Shown here piece by piece: positions 48,133-55,364 of a stretch of DNA of 55,364 nucleotides. The position numbers and the translations under genes are program-made. The stretch covers positions 1-55,364 of the forward strand of contig JAITQD010000125.1 in the NCBI GenBank assembly GCA_031289095.1, in the 5' to 3' direction. The first letter of the stretch is position 1. Each line of letters opens with the position of its first letter. Source of the DNA: Azoarcus sp. GTDB lineage: Bacteria; Pseudomonadota; Gammaproteobacteria; Burkholderiales; Rhodocyclaceae. Below the pieces are notes generated by a model, which worked only from the letters and a program-made list of their open reading frames with translations, was not told the origin of the DNA and did not search any database.

Positions 48133-48932
48133 ACGCGCGCGCCGCAATGATTGGCGATCGCCACGAAGTCCGCGACCGCCAGACGCTCGGCGCGCAGTCC
48201 CGGATCGAGACCGAGTGCGGCGAAGTCGGCTTCAGCGAAAAAGTCCCGCAAGGTATTGCGCAAGGTCTTGCGGCGCTGGCCGAAAGCGGCGGCGACGACA
48301 CGGCCAAACAACGCCTCGTCCCGGGCGCGGCATTCCTCCGCCGGCAGAGGCGCCATGCGCACGATGCTGGACGTCACTTTGGGCGCGGGGCGAAAAGCGC
48401 CGGGCGGCACATCGAACAATTTTTCCATGCGAAAGCGGTATTGCAGCATCACCGACAGACGCCCGTACTCGGGTGTACCGGGTGCGGCCACCATGCGCAA
48501 CACCACTTCCTTCTGCAACATGAACGTCAGGTCGCAGATGCGGGCGGCGAAGCCCGCGAGATGAAACAGCAGCGGCGTCGAGATGTTGTAGGGCAGGTTG
48601 CCGACCACACGCAGCAACGCGCCCTCCCCGGCCAGGACGCCGAAGTCGAACCTGAGCGCGTCGCCTTCGTGGATCGTCAGCCGGGTGGCGTCGTAATGCC
48701 CGCGCAGACGGGCAATGAGGTCACGGTCGATTTCGACCACATGCAGATGACCGAGGCGTTCGAGCAGCGGCGCGGTGAGCGCACCGAGGCCGGGGCCGAT
48801 CTCGACCATGGTCTCTCCCGCCTGCGGGCGTATCGCTGCGACAATGTTGGCGACGATGTTGGGATCGGCAAGAAAGTTCTGGCCGAAACGGCGGCGGGCG
48901 ACGTGACCGCCCGCACGCGCGCCTCCGTTCAT
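48099..48932 (-). CDS. rsmA: 16S rRNA (A1518/A1519) dimethyltransferase
   Basis: 277 aa (KsgA). It dimethylates two adjacent adenines near the 3' end of 16S rRNA. Family marks are [10 protein letters not shown] at the start, the SAM loop [11 protein letters not shown] and the catalytic NLPYNIS. The ATG overlaps the pdxA stop by 4 bases, part of the lptD-surA-pdxA-rsmA operon. Confidence 0.96.
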   Translation of the reverse strand: MNGGARAGGHVARRRFGQNFLADPNIVANIVAAIRPQAGETMVEIGPGLGALTAPLLERLGHLHVVEIDRDLIARLRGHYDATRLTIHEGDALRFDFGVLAGEGALLRVVGNLPYNISTPLLFHLAGFAARICDLTFMLQKEVVLRMVAAPGTPEYGRLSVMLQYRFRMEKLFDVPPGAFRPAPKVTSSIVRMAPLPAEECRARDEALFGRVVAAAFGQRRKTLRNTLRDFFAEADFAALGLDPGLRAERLAVADFVAIANHCGARVQTSSSSTTGA

Positions 48933-49933
48933 GCGCGCCGCCGCCGGGCGTTCACCATGTCGATGGCCAATTCGATCGCTGCAAAAAGACTGCCGGGGTC
49001 GGCCTTGCCGGTACCCGCCAGGTCAAGCGCAGTGCCATGGTCGACCGACGTTCGGACGACGGGCAGCCCCAGAGTGACGTTGACGCCAGAACCAAAACTG
49101 GCGTGCTTGAGCACCGGCAAACCCTGGTCGTGATACATCACCAGCACCGCGTCGGCATTCTTCAGACGAGGCGGCGCAAACAGGGTATCCGCCGGCAGCG
49201 GCCCCGTGAGGTTCATGCCCCTGGCGCGCAGGTGTTCGAGCACCGGCACGATGACGTCGATTTCCTCGCGCCCGATGTGACCGCCCTCGCCGGCATGGGG
49301 GTTGAAGCCGGCCACCAGGATGTGCGGCTTGGCGAGACCGAAACCGGTGGTGAGGCCGTAATGGAGAATTTCGAGCGTGCGAGTGAGCCGTTCCTGGGTC
49401 AGCACCTTCGCCACGTCGACGAGCGGCAGATGGGTTGTCGCCAACGCCACGCGCATGCCCCCACCCACCAGCATCATCACCACCAGCGGCGTGCCGGTCT
49501 TGGCGGCAAGGTATTCGGTATGACCGGAAAACGGTACGCCGGCATCGCAGATCACGCCCTTATGCACCGGCGCTGTGACCATGCCGTCAAAACTGCCCTC
49601 GACGCAGCCTTGCAGGGCGCGATCGAGAACGTTGAGCACGTAGGCAGCATTTCGCGTGTCCGGCACGCCCGCCAGCGCCGGACAGACGAGCGGGCAATGC
49701 AGAACGTCGAACACGCCCGCCTCAGGCGTCATGCCCGGTTGCCAAGGCCGAACCACCAGTCCGTGCCCGGCGCGGCCCAGCCGTTCTTCAATCAGTTCGG
49801 CATCGCCAATCACCACCAGGTGCGCCGGAAATTTACGTTCGACCACCCGCACGCACAGTTCAGGCCCCACGCCTGCGGGTTCCCCGCTCGTCACTGCCAG
49901 CACCGGCTGGCGCGATTTGTTGCCGTTGTTCAT
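48929..49933 (-). CDS. pdxA: 4-hydroxythreonine-4-phosphate dehydrogenase
   Basis: 334 aa, vitamin B6 synthesis. Conserved segments: [12 protein letters not shown] at the start, [18 protein letters not shown] (metal/substrate His), [11 protein letters not shown] and [11 protein letters not shown]. Four-base overlaps with surA upstream and rsmA downstream show coupling. Length is normal. Confidence 0.96.
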   Translation of the reverse strand: MNNGNKSRQPVLAVTSGEPAGVGPELCVRVVERKFPAHLVVIGDAELIEERLGRAGHGLVVRPWQPGMTPEAGVFDVLHCPLVCPALAGVPDTRNAAYVLNVLDRALQGCVEGSFDGMVTAPVHKGVICDAGVPFSGHTEYLAAKTGTPLVVMMLVGGGMRVALATTHLPLVDVAKVLTQERLTRTLEILHYGLTTGFGLAKPHILVAGFNPHAGEGGHIGREEIDVIVPVLEHLRARGMNLTGPLPADTLFAPPRLKNADAVLVMYHDQGLPVLKHASFGSGVNVTLGLPVVRTSVDHGTALDLAGTGKADPGSLFAAIELAIDMVNARRRRA

Positions 49934-51234
49934 TCCGACTCCAGCCTGTATTCAACATAGGTTCTGTCGCGCAATTGGCGCAGCCAGTCCTCGTATGCCT
50001 CGTCGCCCTTGCGTTGGCGCAGGATCGCACGCGCGACATTACGGCGGCGCTCGTCGCTCATGTCCTGCTGTCTGCGTTCAAGTACCTGAATGAGGTGCCA
50101 ACCGAAGGGCGAATGCACCGGAGCGCTGATCTCTCCCGGCGACAGGGCGTCCATGGCTTTTTCAAATTCGGGCACCGTATCGCCCGGATTCAGCCAGCCG
50201 AGGTCGCCCCCCCGCACCGCAGACATGTCAACCGAACTGGCTTTGGCAAGCTCGGCGAAATCGGCGCCGTGGACGATGCGCTCGCGCAGGGCGTCGAGCC
50301 GCGCCTTGGCATCGACGTCGGAGAGAATCTCGGAAGTCTTGATCAGGATATGACGGGCATGGATCTGCTCGACTTGCTGCGCTCCGATTCCGCCGCCGTC
50401 GCGCTTTTCGAGCAGTTTGACGATGTGCAGTCCTGCGGCGCTGCGCATCGGCTGCGAAATTTCGCCGGGCGTGAGCTTGCCCACCACATCGGCGTAGAGT
50501 CCGGGCAGACGTTCACGGTCGCGCCAGCCGATTTCGCCGCCCCGGATGCCGTCGGGCGCGTCCGAGCTATCGGCGGCGACGCTGGCGAACTCCTCACCCT
50601 TGCGCAGACGCGACAGCACCTTTTCGGCACGCGCGCGCAAGGCTTCCAGTTGCTCCGCATTGGCGCCTTCTGGAACGCGCAACAGAATATGCGCGATACG
50701 GTACTCGTCGCCCGAAAGGGCATCGGGATGGTTCTTGAGGAAGTTGCTGATTTCGGCATCGCTCACGTTCACCAGACTATCCACTTCCCTTTCGCGCAGA
50801 CGGTTGAGGAGGAGTTCGATGCGCACATCGTCACGAAACTTGTTCCAGGCGACGCCATCTTGCCCGACGGTGGCGCGCAACTGCTCGACAGTAAAACGGT
50901 TGTTGCTGGCGATAACGCCGATCGCACGGTCGATCATGGCCTCGTCGATTTGGATGGAGGCTTCGCGCGCCCTTTGCAGTTGCGCCCGCTCCACGATCAG
51001 TTGTTCGAGCACCTGCCGTTCAAACACGCCCTCGGGCGGCAACTCCACCGCCTGCCTCGTCAGGTTGGCGCGGGCGCGGGCCACGCGCTCGCGCAGCAGC
51101 GAGGAGGTGACGGCCTCGCTGTTGACGACGGCGACAATGCGATCAACCTCGGCAGCCGGCGCTGGCTGTGGCAGCGCAATGCAGATGAAGGCGGTACTGG
51201 CAAGTATCTGGAACAGGAATCGGTTCATGACCAT
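49930..51234 (-). CDS. surA: Periplasmic chaperone/peptidyl-prolyl isomerase SurA
   Basis: 434 aa. Signal peptide 1-26 or so (ends PAPAAEVD). A SurA N-terminal helical domain (about 27-160) is followed by two parvulin domains (about 175-275 and 285-385), each with the EYRIAHILL- or IHARHILIK-type start and the GGEIGW / GGDLGW turn. It escorts outer-membrane beta-barrels, including LptD made by the preceding gene. Start choice between ATG 51234 and 51228 is uncertain. Confidence 0.95.
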   Translation of the reverse strand: MVMNRFLFQILASTAFICIALPQPAPAAEVDRIVAVVNSEAVTSSLLRERVARARANLTRQAVELPPEGVFERQVLEQLIVERAQLQRAREASIQIDEAMIDRAIGVIASNNRFTVEQLRATVGQDGVAWNKFRDDVRIELLLNRLREREVDSLVNVSDAEISNFLKNHPDALSGDEYRIAHILLRVPEGANAEQLEALRARAEKVLSRLRKGEEFASVAADSSDAPDGIRGGEIGWRDRERLPGLYADVVGKLTPGEISQPMRSAAGLHIVKLLEKRDGGGIGAQQVEQIHARHILIKTSEILSDVDAKARLDALRERIVHGADFAELAKASSVDMSAVRGGDLGWLNPGDTVPEFEKAMDALSPGEISAPVHSPFGWHLIQVLERRQQDMSDERRRNVARAILRQRKGDEAYEDWLRQLRDRTYVEYRLESE

Positions 51235-51274
51235 CAGAAAAATTGGTTGAATGTGTGTTGTGCAGCACCCGCCG

Positions 51275-53794
51275 TCAATCCTCGAACATGCCAGCGGGGC
51301 CGGGTTCGTTGATCTTGCCATAACCCGGCACGCTGCGTTTGATCAGGTTGACCACGTTCCCGCCCGGGCCGATGCTGGTGAAGTCGCTGAGTTCGAGTTG
51401 CAGGAAGTACGTTTTGTTGAACTCGTTCTCGCGCGTCGCGTAACGATGTCCGCCCAGGCGCAGCACCCAGCAGCCGCCATTGTATTCGAGGCCGGCGATG
51501 GCTTCGGTCAGGCGATTGTCCTTGAGCGAGTGGGTGAGCCGGGCCACGCCGTACCATCTGCCCCACAACGGCCACTGTCCGGAAACATCCACGTCGCGCA
51601 GGATGTCGCGCACGTAGCGATAGCCAAGATTCAGCGCCCGGGTATGGCCCGGGTTGTAGCGCAGAACCGCAGAATAACGCTCGGTTTCGTAGTCACGCGG
51701 GTTGTATTGCCACAACGATTCAAACGTGGCGTACTTGCCCACCTGCGTGGAAAAACCGGCGAGTATGTCGGCGCGTCGGCTGGTGCGCGCAGTTTCGACC
51801 GTCACCGGGTTGCCCTGTTCGTCGAAATGGTTGAGCGTGACCCGCTGATCCTCGAAGTAATAACGCTGCCCGAGCAGCACCCGCAACCGCTCGACGCCAG
51901 TAACCGGGTCGATCAGGCGCGAAGTGATGGCGGCGGTGAGCTGATTGGCATCGGCGAGACGATCGCCACCGGTGTAGAGGTTTTCGCCAAAGATTTGTGC
52001 AAAACCGAAGTCGTAGCGGCTGGTGTCGAACAGCGGAATATCGTCCTGCCGCCGGTAGGGAACGTTGAGGTAGTACAGCCTCGGCTCCAGGGTCTGCACG
52101 TAGTCCCTGCCGAACAGGTGGGTCTCGCGCTCGAACGTGAGTCCCGAATCAATTGAGAAAACCGGGGCCGAGCGGATGATCGAATCGCGCATCCCCGTCA
52201 CGTCCCGATCCCGGTCGATGTCGTAGCGGGTGTAATGCAGGCCGATCTTGGGGGTGACGTAGAAACCGGCCCATTGCAGGGGCAGCGACACCTGCGGGTA
52301 GGCGATCAGGCGCGAGGCGTCGACGTGATCTTCCCGAGGATGGGTGAAGCGCACGAATTCGCTATGCCAGGCGAAATCGAGCCCGGACGTCCCGATGAAG
52401 CGGCTGAGTTCGCCCGGACGTGTGGCGTTCAGCGTTACCTGGGGCAGACGCCGGTAAGGCGTCACCACCGGATTGTCGGGGTCGGGCGAGAGCGTCTGGT
52501 AGCTCTGGGCGAGCGCCGAGACGTTCCACCAGCCGCCGCCGACATACATCAGCCGTCCTTCACGCAGCAGGTTGACCTTGGAGGCCATGGACACCCGCGT
52601 GCTCAAGTCCTCGAAGTATTCATCATCCGAAACCGCGTTGAGATCAATCGAGCCGTACAGGGTCGGCGTCAGCCATTGCTGGTGTTGCAGGGACCCCAGC
52701 GAACGCTCCTCTTTGGTCACGGAATCGCGCGGCAGATATTCACCCCGCACGGTGCCCTTGTAGCTCGCGCCCAGGTAACGCGCCTCGGCGCCCAGTTGCA
52801 GGCCGCGCCGGCTCATGAAGCGCGGCGCGATGGTCAGGTCGTAGTTGGGCGCGATGTTCCAGTAATAGGGAATCGTGAAGCCGAAACCGGTCTTGGTCGA
52901 TGTATCCATCGTCGGCGGCAGGAAGCCCGAATGGCGCTGGCCAACGAGAGGGAATTCGGCCCACGGCAGCCAGAAAAACGGAACGTCCTTGAACACCACG
53001 GTACTGTCACGGGTGGTACCGATTTCGCGGTCGTAATCGAGTTCGAGTTCACCGGCCTTGATGTACCAGTCGGGATTGGGCGCAGGGCAGGTCGACCAGG
53101 TCGCGTTTTTGGCGCGATACTGGTTTTCGCCTTCGAGTTGCAGCAAGTCCGCCTGACCGCTGCCCGACACCTGCCGTGGCGGATCGCCGGCCTCAAGCGG
53201 CGGGCGGGTGCGGCTCATCGAATATTTCGGCTCAAGAAACTCGCCCGTGCGCGGCCCCACCACCAGCGTCGCCGACGGCCCCGACATTTCAGCGCTGTCG
53301 CCTTGGCGCAGCCGGACATTGCCTTCAGCCACGACCTCGTCGACCGGTTCGCGGTAGGTGAGGCGATCGGCGGTCAGCGTCAGCGCGTCGCGTTGCAGTT
53401 CGACTTCGCCTTCGGCCACGATGTCGATCGCATGGGCACCACGGATGCGCAAGGCCGAGATTCGGGTTTCGCCCTGCGACCGCGCCGGGGAATCGCCCAC
53501 CGTTTTCACCCCGAATCCACGCTGGGCAGTCATCGCCTGCCAACGCCCTCCGGAAGACGCTGCCGCATCGGAGCCTGCTGCGGCAACAGGCGGTTTCGCC
53601 TTGCAGCCGCCGGACATTTCGGCCCGCGCAACACCGCTTTCCGCCGGTTTTTTCTCATCGGAACAAGCATTTTCCGGCGTAACAGCCTGATCCGAAGATG
53701 TCTCTGTCACTGGTGCCGCCCACAAGGCGCCCGAAATGCAGCACACCAGTAACGGAAACAGCCGCAAGCGCGACTTCAGACCCAAAACCTGCAA
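51275..53794 (-). CDS. lptD: LPS-assembly protein LptD
   Basis: 839 aa. The outer-membrane barrel that inserts LPS. A signal peptide (about 1-27) is followed by an unusually long, Ala/Ser/Lys-rich linker with two Cys (43, 64), an OstA beta-jellyroll (about 120-205) and the large barrel to the C-terminus. Cys residues of the late barrel lie in the NGGCWVLRLG segment, and STCPAPNPDWYI holds another, consistent with the conserved disulfide system. The start is TTG at 53794 with GGGGAT upstream. It heads the surA-pdxA-rsmA operon. Confidence 0.95.
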   Translation of the reverse strand: MQVLGLKSRLRLFPLLVCCISGALWAAPVTETSSDQAVTPENACSDEKKPAESGVARAEMSGGCKAKPPVAAAGSDAAASSGGRWQAMTAQRGFGVKTVGDSPARSQGETRISALRIRGAHAIDIVAEGEVELQRDALTLTADRLTYREPVDEVVAEGNVRLRQGDSAEMSGPSATLVVGPRTGEFLEPKYSMSRTRPPLEAGDPPRQVSGSGQADLLQLEGENQYRAKNATWSTCPAPNPDWYIKAGELELDYDREIGTTRDSTVVFKDVPFFWLPWAEFPLVGQRHSGFLPPTMDTSTKTGFGFTIPYYWNIAPNYDLTIAPRFMSRRGLQLGAEARYLGASYKGTVRGEYLPRDSVTKEERSLGSLQHQQWLTPTLYGSIDLNAVSDDEYFEDLSTRVSMASKVNLLREGRLMYVGGGWWNVSALAQSYQTLSPDPDNPVVTPYRRLPQVTLNATRPGELSRFIGTSGLDFAWHSEFVRFTHPREDHVDASRLIAYPQVSLPLQWAGFYVTPKIGLHYTRYDIDRDRDVTGMRDSIIRSAPVFSIDSGLTFERETHLFGRDYVQTLEPRLYYLNVPYRRQDDIPLFDTSRYDFGFAQIFGENLYTGGDRLADANQLTAAITSRLIDPVTGVERLRVLLGQRYYFEDQRVTLNHFDEQGNPVTVETARTSRRADILAGFSTQVGKYATFESLWQYNPRDYETERYSAVLRYNPGHTRALNLGYRYVRDILRDVDVSGQWPLWGRWYGVARLTHSLKDNRLTEAIAGLEYNGGCWVLRLGGHRYATRENEFNKTYFLQLELSDFTSIGPGGNVVNLIKRSVPGYGKINEPGPAGMFED

Positions 53795-53836
53795 AATTAA
53801 TCCCCGTCAACAAAATGCGGAACTGTATCGACCGCC

Positions 53837-53845
53837 TGCTAGAAT
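53837..53845 (+). promoter_or_regulatory. Extended -10 element before the AmgK-like gene
   Basis: TG-C-TAGAAT at 53837-53845, 38 bases before the TTG start at 53884. Confidence 0.55.
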
Positions 53846-53883
53846 CGCCGGATTCTACACGAACAACCTGCGGAGAACCCGCT

Positions 53884-54921
53884 TTGACTCGCATCGACAA
53901 GCTCCAGCAATGGCTGACGCAGACCTTATCCAGCCCCCATTACGAACTCACGCCCGCTTCGGCGGATGCCAGCTTCCGCCGCTATTTCCGGGTAACTTTT
54001 CCCGCCGAAGGCGCGCGTCCCATCGCGGATCACGCCAGCCTGATCGTCATGGACGCACCGCCCGAGCACGAAGACTGCAAACCCTGGCTCGCCGTCGCCC
54101 GCCTGTTCGGCAACACCGGCGTGCACGTCCCCGAAATCCTGGCCGAAGACGTCGGCCAGGGCTTCCTGCTCATGTCCGACCTCGGCGACACGACCTACCT
54201 CGCCAGATTGCGCGCGCCCGACTGTACCCCCGTCGTCGCCGCGCACCTGTACGTCGACGCCATCTCCTCCCTGCTCGCCATTCAGGCCGCCAGCCGCCCG
54301 GGTCTGCTGCCCGATTATTCCGACGAATTGCTGCGCCGCGAGCTGATGCTGTTTCCGGATTGGTACATCGCCCGCCACAAGGGCGTCACGCTTGATGCCG
54401 AAGACACCGCCGCGCTGATGGACGTCTTCGACAAGATCATCGCGGTGAACCTCGCGGAACCAAAAGTCTTCGTGCACCGCGACTACCACTCGCGCAACCT
54501 GATGCTCATCGACGGCGCCAATCCAGGCATCATCGACTTCCAGGATGCCGTCTACGGCCCGCTCACCTACGACCTGGCCTCGCTCTTGAAGGACGCCTAC
54601 ATCGAGTGGGAAGAAGATTTCACCCTCGACCTCCTCGCGCGTTACTGGGAAATGGCGCGCAAACTCGGCCTGCCAGTGCGGGCCGATTTCGCCGACTTCC
54701 ACCGCGATTACGAATGGATGGGCATACAACGCCACATCAAGGTCATCGGCATCTTCGCCCGCCTCTGTCACCGCGACGGCAAGGACGGCTACCTCACCAG
54801 CCTGCCGCTACTGCTGCGTTACCTGCGCAAAGCATGCGCGCGCTACCGCGAATTCGGCCCCTTGCTCAAGCTGATCGACAAACTCGATCCGGTTCCGGTC
54901 GAGCAGGGTTACACCTTCTGA
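53884..54921 (+). CDS. amgK: Aminoglycoside-phosphotransferase-fold kinase, AmgK-like
   Basis: 345 aa. TTG start with CGGAGAA about 9 bases upstream. The kinase-fold catalytic loop is HRDYHSRN (His198-Asn205) and the metal-binding IDFQDA follows. AmgK phosphorylates the anomeric position of MurNAc/GlcNAc for cell-wall recycling, and in Pseudomonas it is also divergent from lptD, which supports the name. The usual partner murU is not next; a phosphate permease follows after 13 bp. The substrate is inferred from family and context. Confidence 0.82.
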   Translation: MTRIDKLQQWLTQTLSSPHYELTPASADASFRRYFRVTFPAEGARPIADHASLIVMDAPPEHEDCKPWLAVARLFGNTGVHVPEILAEDVGQGFLLMSDLGDTTYLARLRAPDCTPVVAAHLYVDAISSLLAIQAASRPGLLPDYSDELLRRELMLFPDWYIARHKGVTLDAEDTAALMDVFDKIIAVNLAEPKVFVHRDYHSRNLMLIDGANPGIIDFQDAVYGPLTYDLASLLKDAYIEWEEDFTLDLLARYWEMARKLGLPVRADFADFHRDYEWMGIQRHIKVIGIFARLCHRDGKDGYLTSLPLLLRYLRKACARYREFGPLLKLIDKLDPVPVEQGYTF

Positions 54922-54934
54922 CCGCAACCGCCGC

Positions 54935-55364
54935 ATGTTTGAATTTTTCGGCATATCGAGCATATGGGTCGGCATCAGCCTCGTGCTGGCGCTCGCCTTC
55001 GTGCTCGCTTTTGAATTCATCAACGGTTTCCACGATACCGCCAACGCCGTCGCCACCGTGATCTACACCAAGGCGATGTCGCCCTATCGCGCCGTCATGC
55101 TCTCGGGCGTCTTCAACTTCCTCGGCGTCCTGCTCGGTGGCGTCGGCGTCGCCTATGCGATCGTTCATCTCCTGCCCGTCGAACTGCTCATCAACGTCGA
55201 TACGGGACGCGGACTGGCAATGGTGTTCTCGCTGCTCGCCGCCGCCATCGCCTGGAACCTCGGCACCTGGTATCTCGGCATTCCCGCCTCCAGTTCGCAC
55301 ACCCTCATCGGCTCGATCCTCGGCGTCGGTGTCACCAACGCCCTGCTGAACAACTATTCCATCG
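54935..55364 (+). CDS. PiT family inorganic phosphate transporter (cut by window edge)
   Basis: The first 143 codons are present and the frame runs off the right edge. PiT signatures are clear: [19 protein letters not shown] (about 30-48) and [18 protein letters not shown] (about 118-135). At least four hydrophobic helices are visible. PiT permeases import metal-phosphate with protons at low affinity. It starts 13 bp after the AmgK-like gene, so both may be one transcript. Confidence 0.9.
   Translation, partial: MFEFFGISSIWVGISLVLALAFVLAFEFINGFHDTANAVATVIYTKAMSPYRAVMLSGVFNFLGVLLGGVGVAYAIVHLLPVELLINVDTGRGLAMVFSLLAAAIAWNLGTWYLGIPASSSHTLIGSILGVGVTNALLNNYSI

Noticed and set aside
52235-53752. 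505-codon plus-strand frame inside lptD
   Set aside because: Antisense shadow; Arg/His/Gly-rich without domain signals.

Overview
The window is GC-rich, almost fully coding chromosome from a betaproteobacterium. The best guess is a Rhodocyclales-like lineage. The reasons are gene content and order: tyrS / M23 peptidase / erpA / argC / rpsI / rplM, an lptD-surA-pdxA-rsmA operon, a Coq7-type ubiquinone hydroxylase, a CNP1-like protein, rppH next to proS, and the betaproteobacterial membrane family PF10136. No genus can be fixed from sequence reading alone. No rRNA, phage, insertion sequence or CRISPR array is visible. There is one tRNA (Pro, anticodon CGG). Both ends cut genes: a short N-terminus at 1-56 and a PiT phosphate permease running off the right edge.

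Layout. 1-3661: B12-dependent methylmalonyl-CoA mutase with two small exported-protein genes behind it, divergent from an enoyl-CoA hydratase-like gene. 3778-7369: murI and tyrS, divergent from a membrane-anchored M23 endopeptidase with a Trp/Arg heptad-repeat N-terminus. 7370-8656: a small accessory pocket with an STY0301-like exported protein and a BrnT/BrnA toxin-antitoxin pair. 8657-14434: erpA, argC, rpsI-rplM, HPr-enzyme I and ispB. 14485-19756: tRNA-Pro, mrp, an OmpA-like lipoprotein, a metallo-beta-lactamase-fold hydrolase and metG. 19789-21459: a SulP transporter.

21584-27970 is the most distinctive block: an RTX protein with a strong promoter and a strong terminator, followed by two different ABC subunits and an HlyD-type adaptor of a type I secretion system. 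28398-30518 is the 'site-specific recombinase' membrane protein Gcr (PF10136). 30572-33304: comF, bioB and bioC. 33453-37038: a lipoprotein secretin and an assembly ATPase of MSHA/type II type that ends in a 28-codon stub. 37185-42609: an OsmC protein, coq7, CNP1-like, rppH, proS, a lytic transglycosylase with an 18-bp in-frame minisatellite and a glycine-zipper lipoprotein. 42667-47195: a pseudouridine synthase, a FixL/FixJ-like two-component pair and tilS. 47368-55364: xth, the rsmA-pdxA-surA-lptD operon, a divergent AmgK-like sugar kinase, and PiT.

Most of the window is housekeeping: translation, ubiquinone, biotin, B6, Fe-S assembly, outer-membrane biogenesis and cell-wall turnover. The accessory signals worth attention are the RTX/dual-ABC export cassette, the BrnTA pocket where anmK might be expected, the secretin/ATPase stub, the two-component pair with a TACGTA repeat in front of it, and a recurring extended -10 promoter (TGnTAGAAT).
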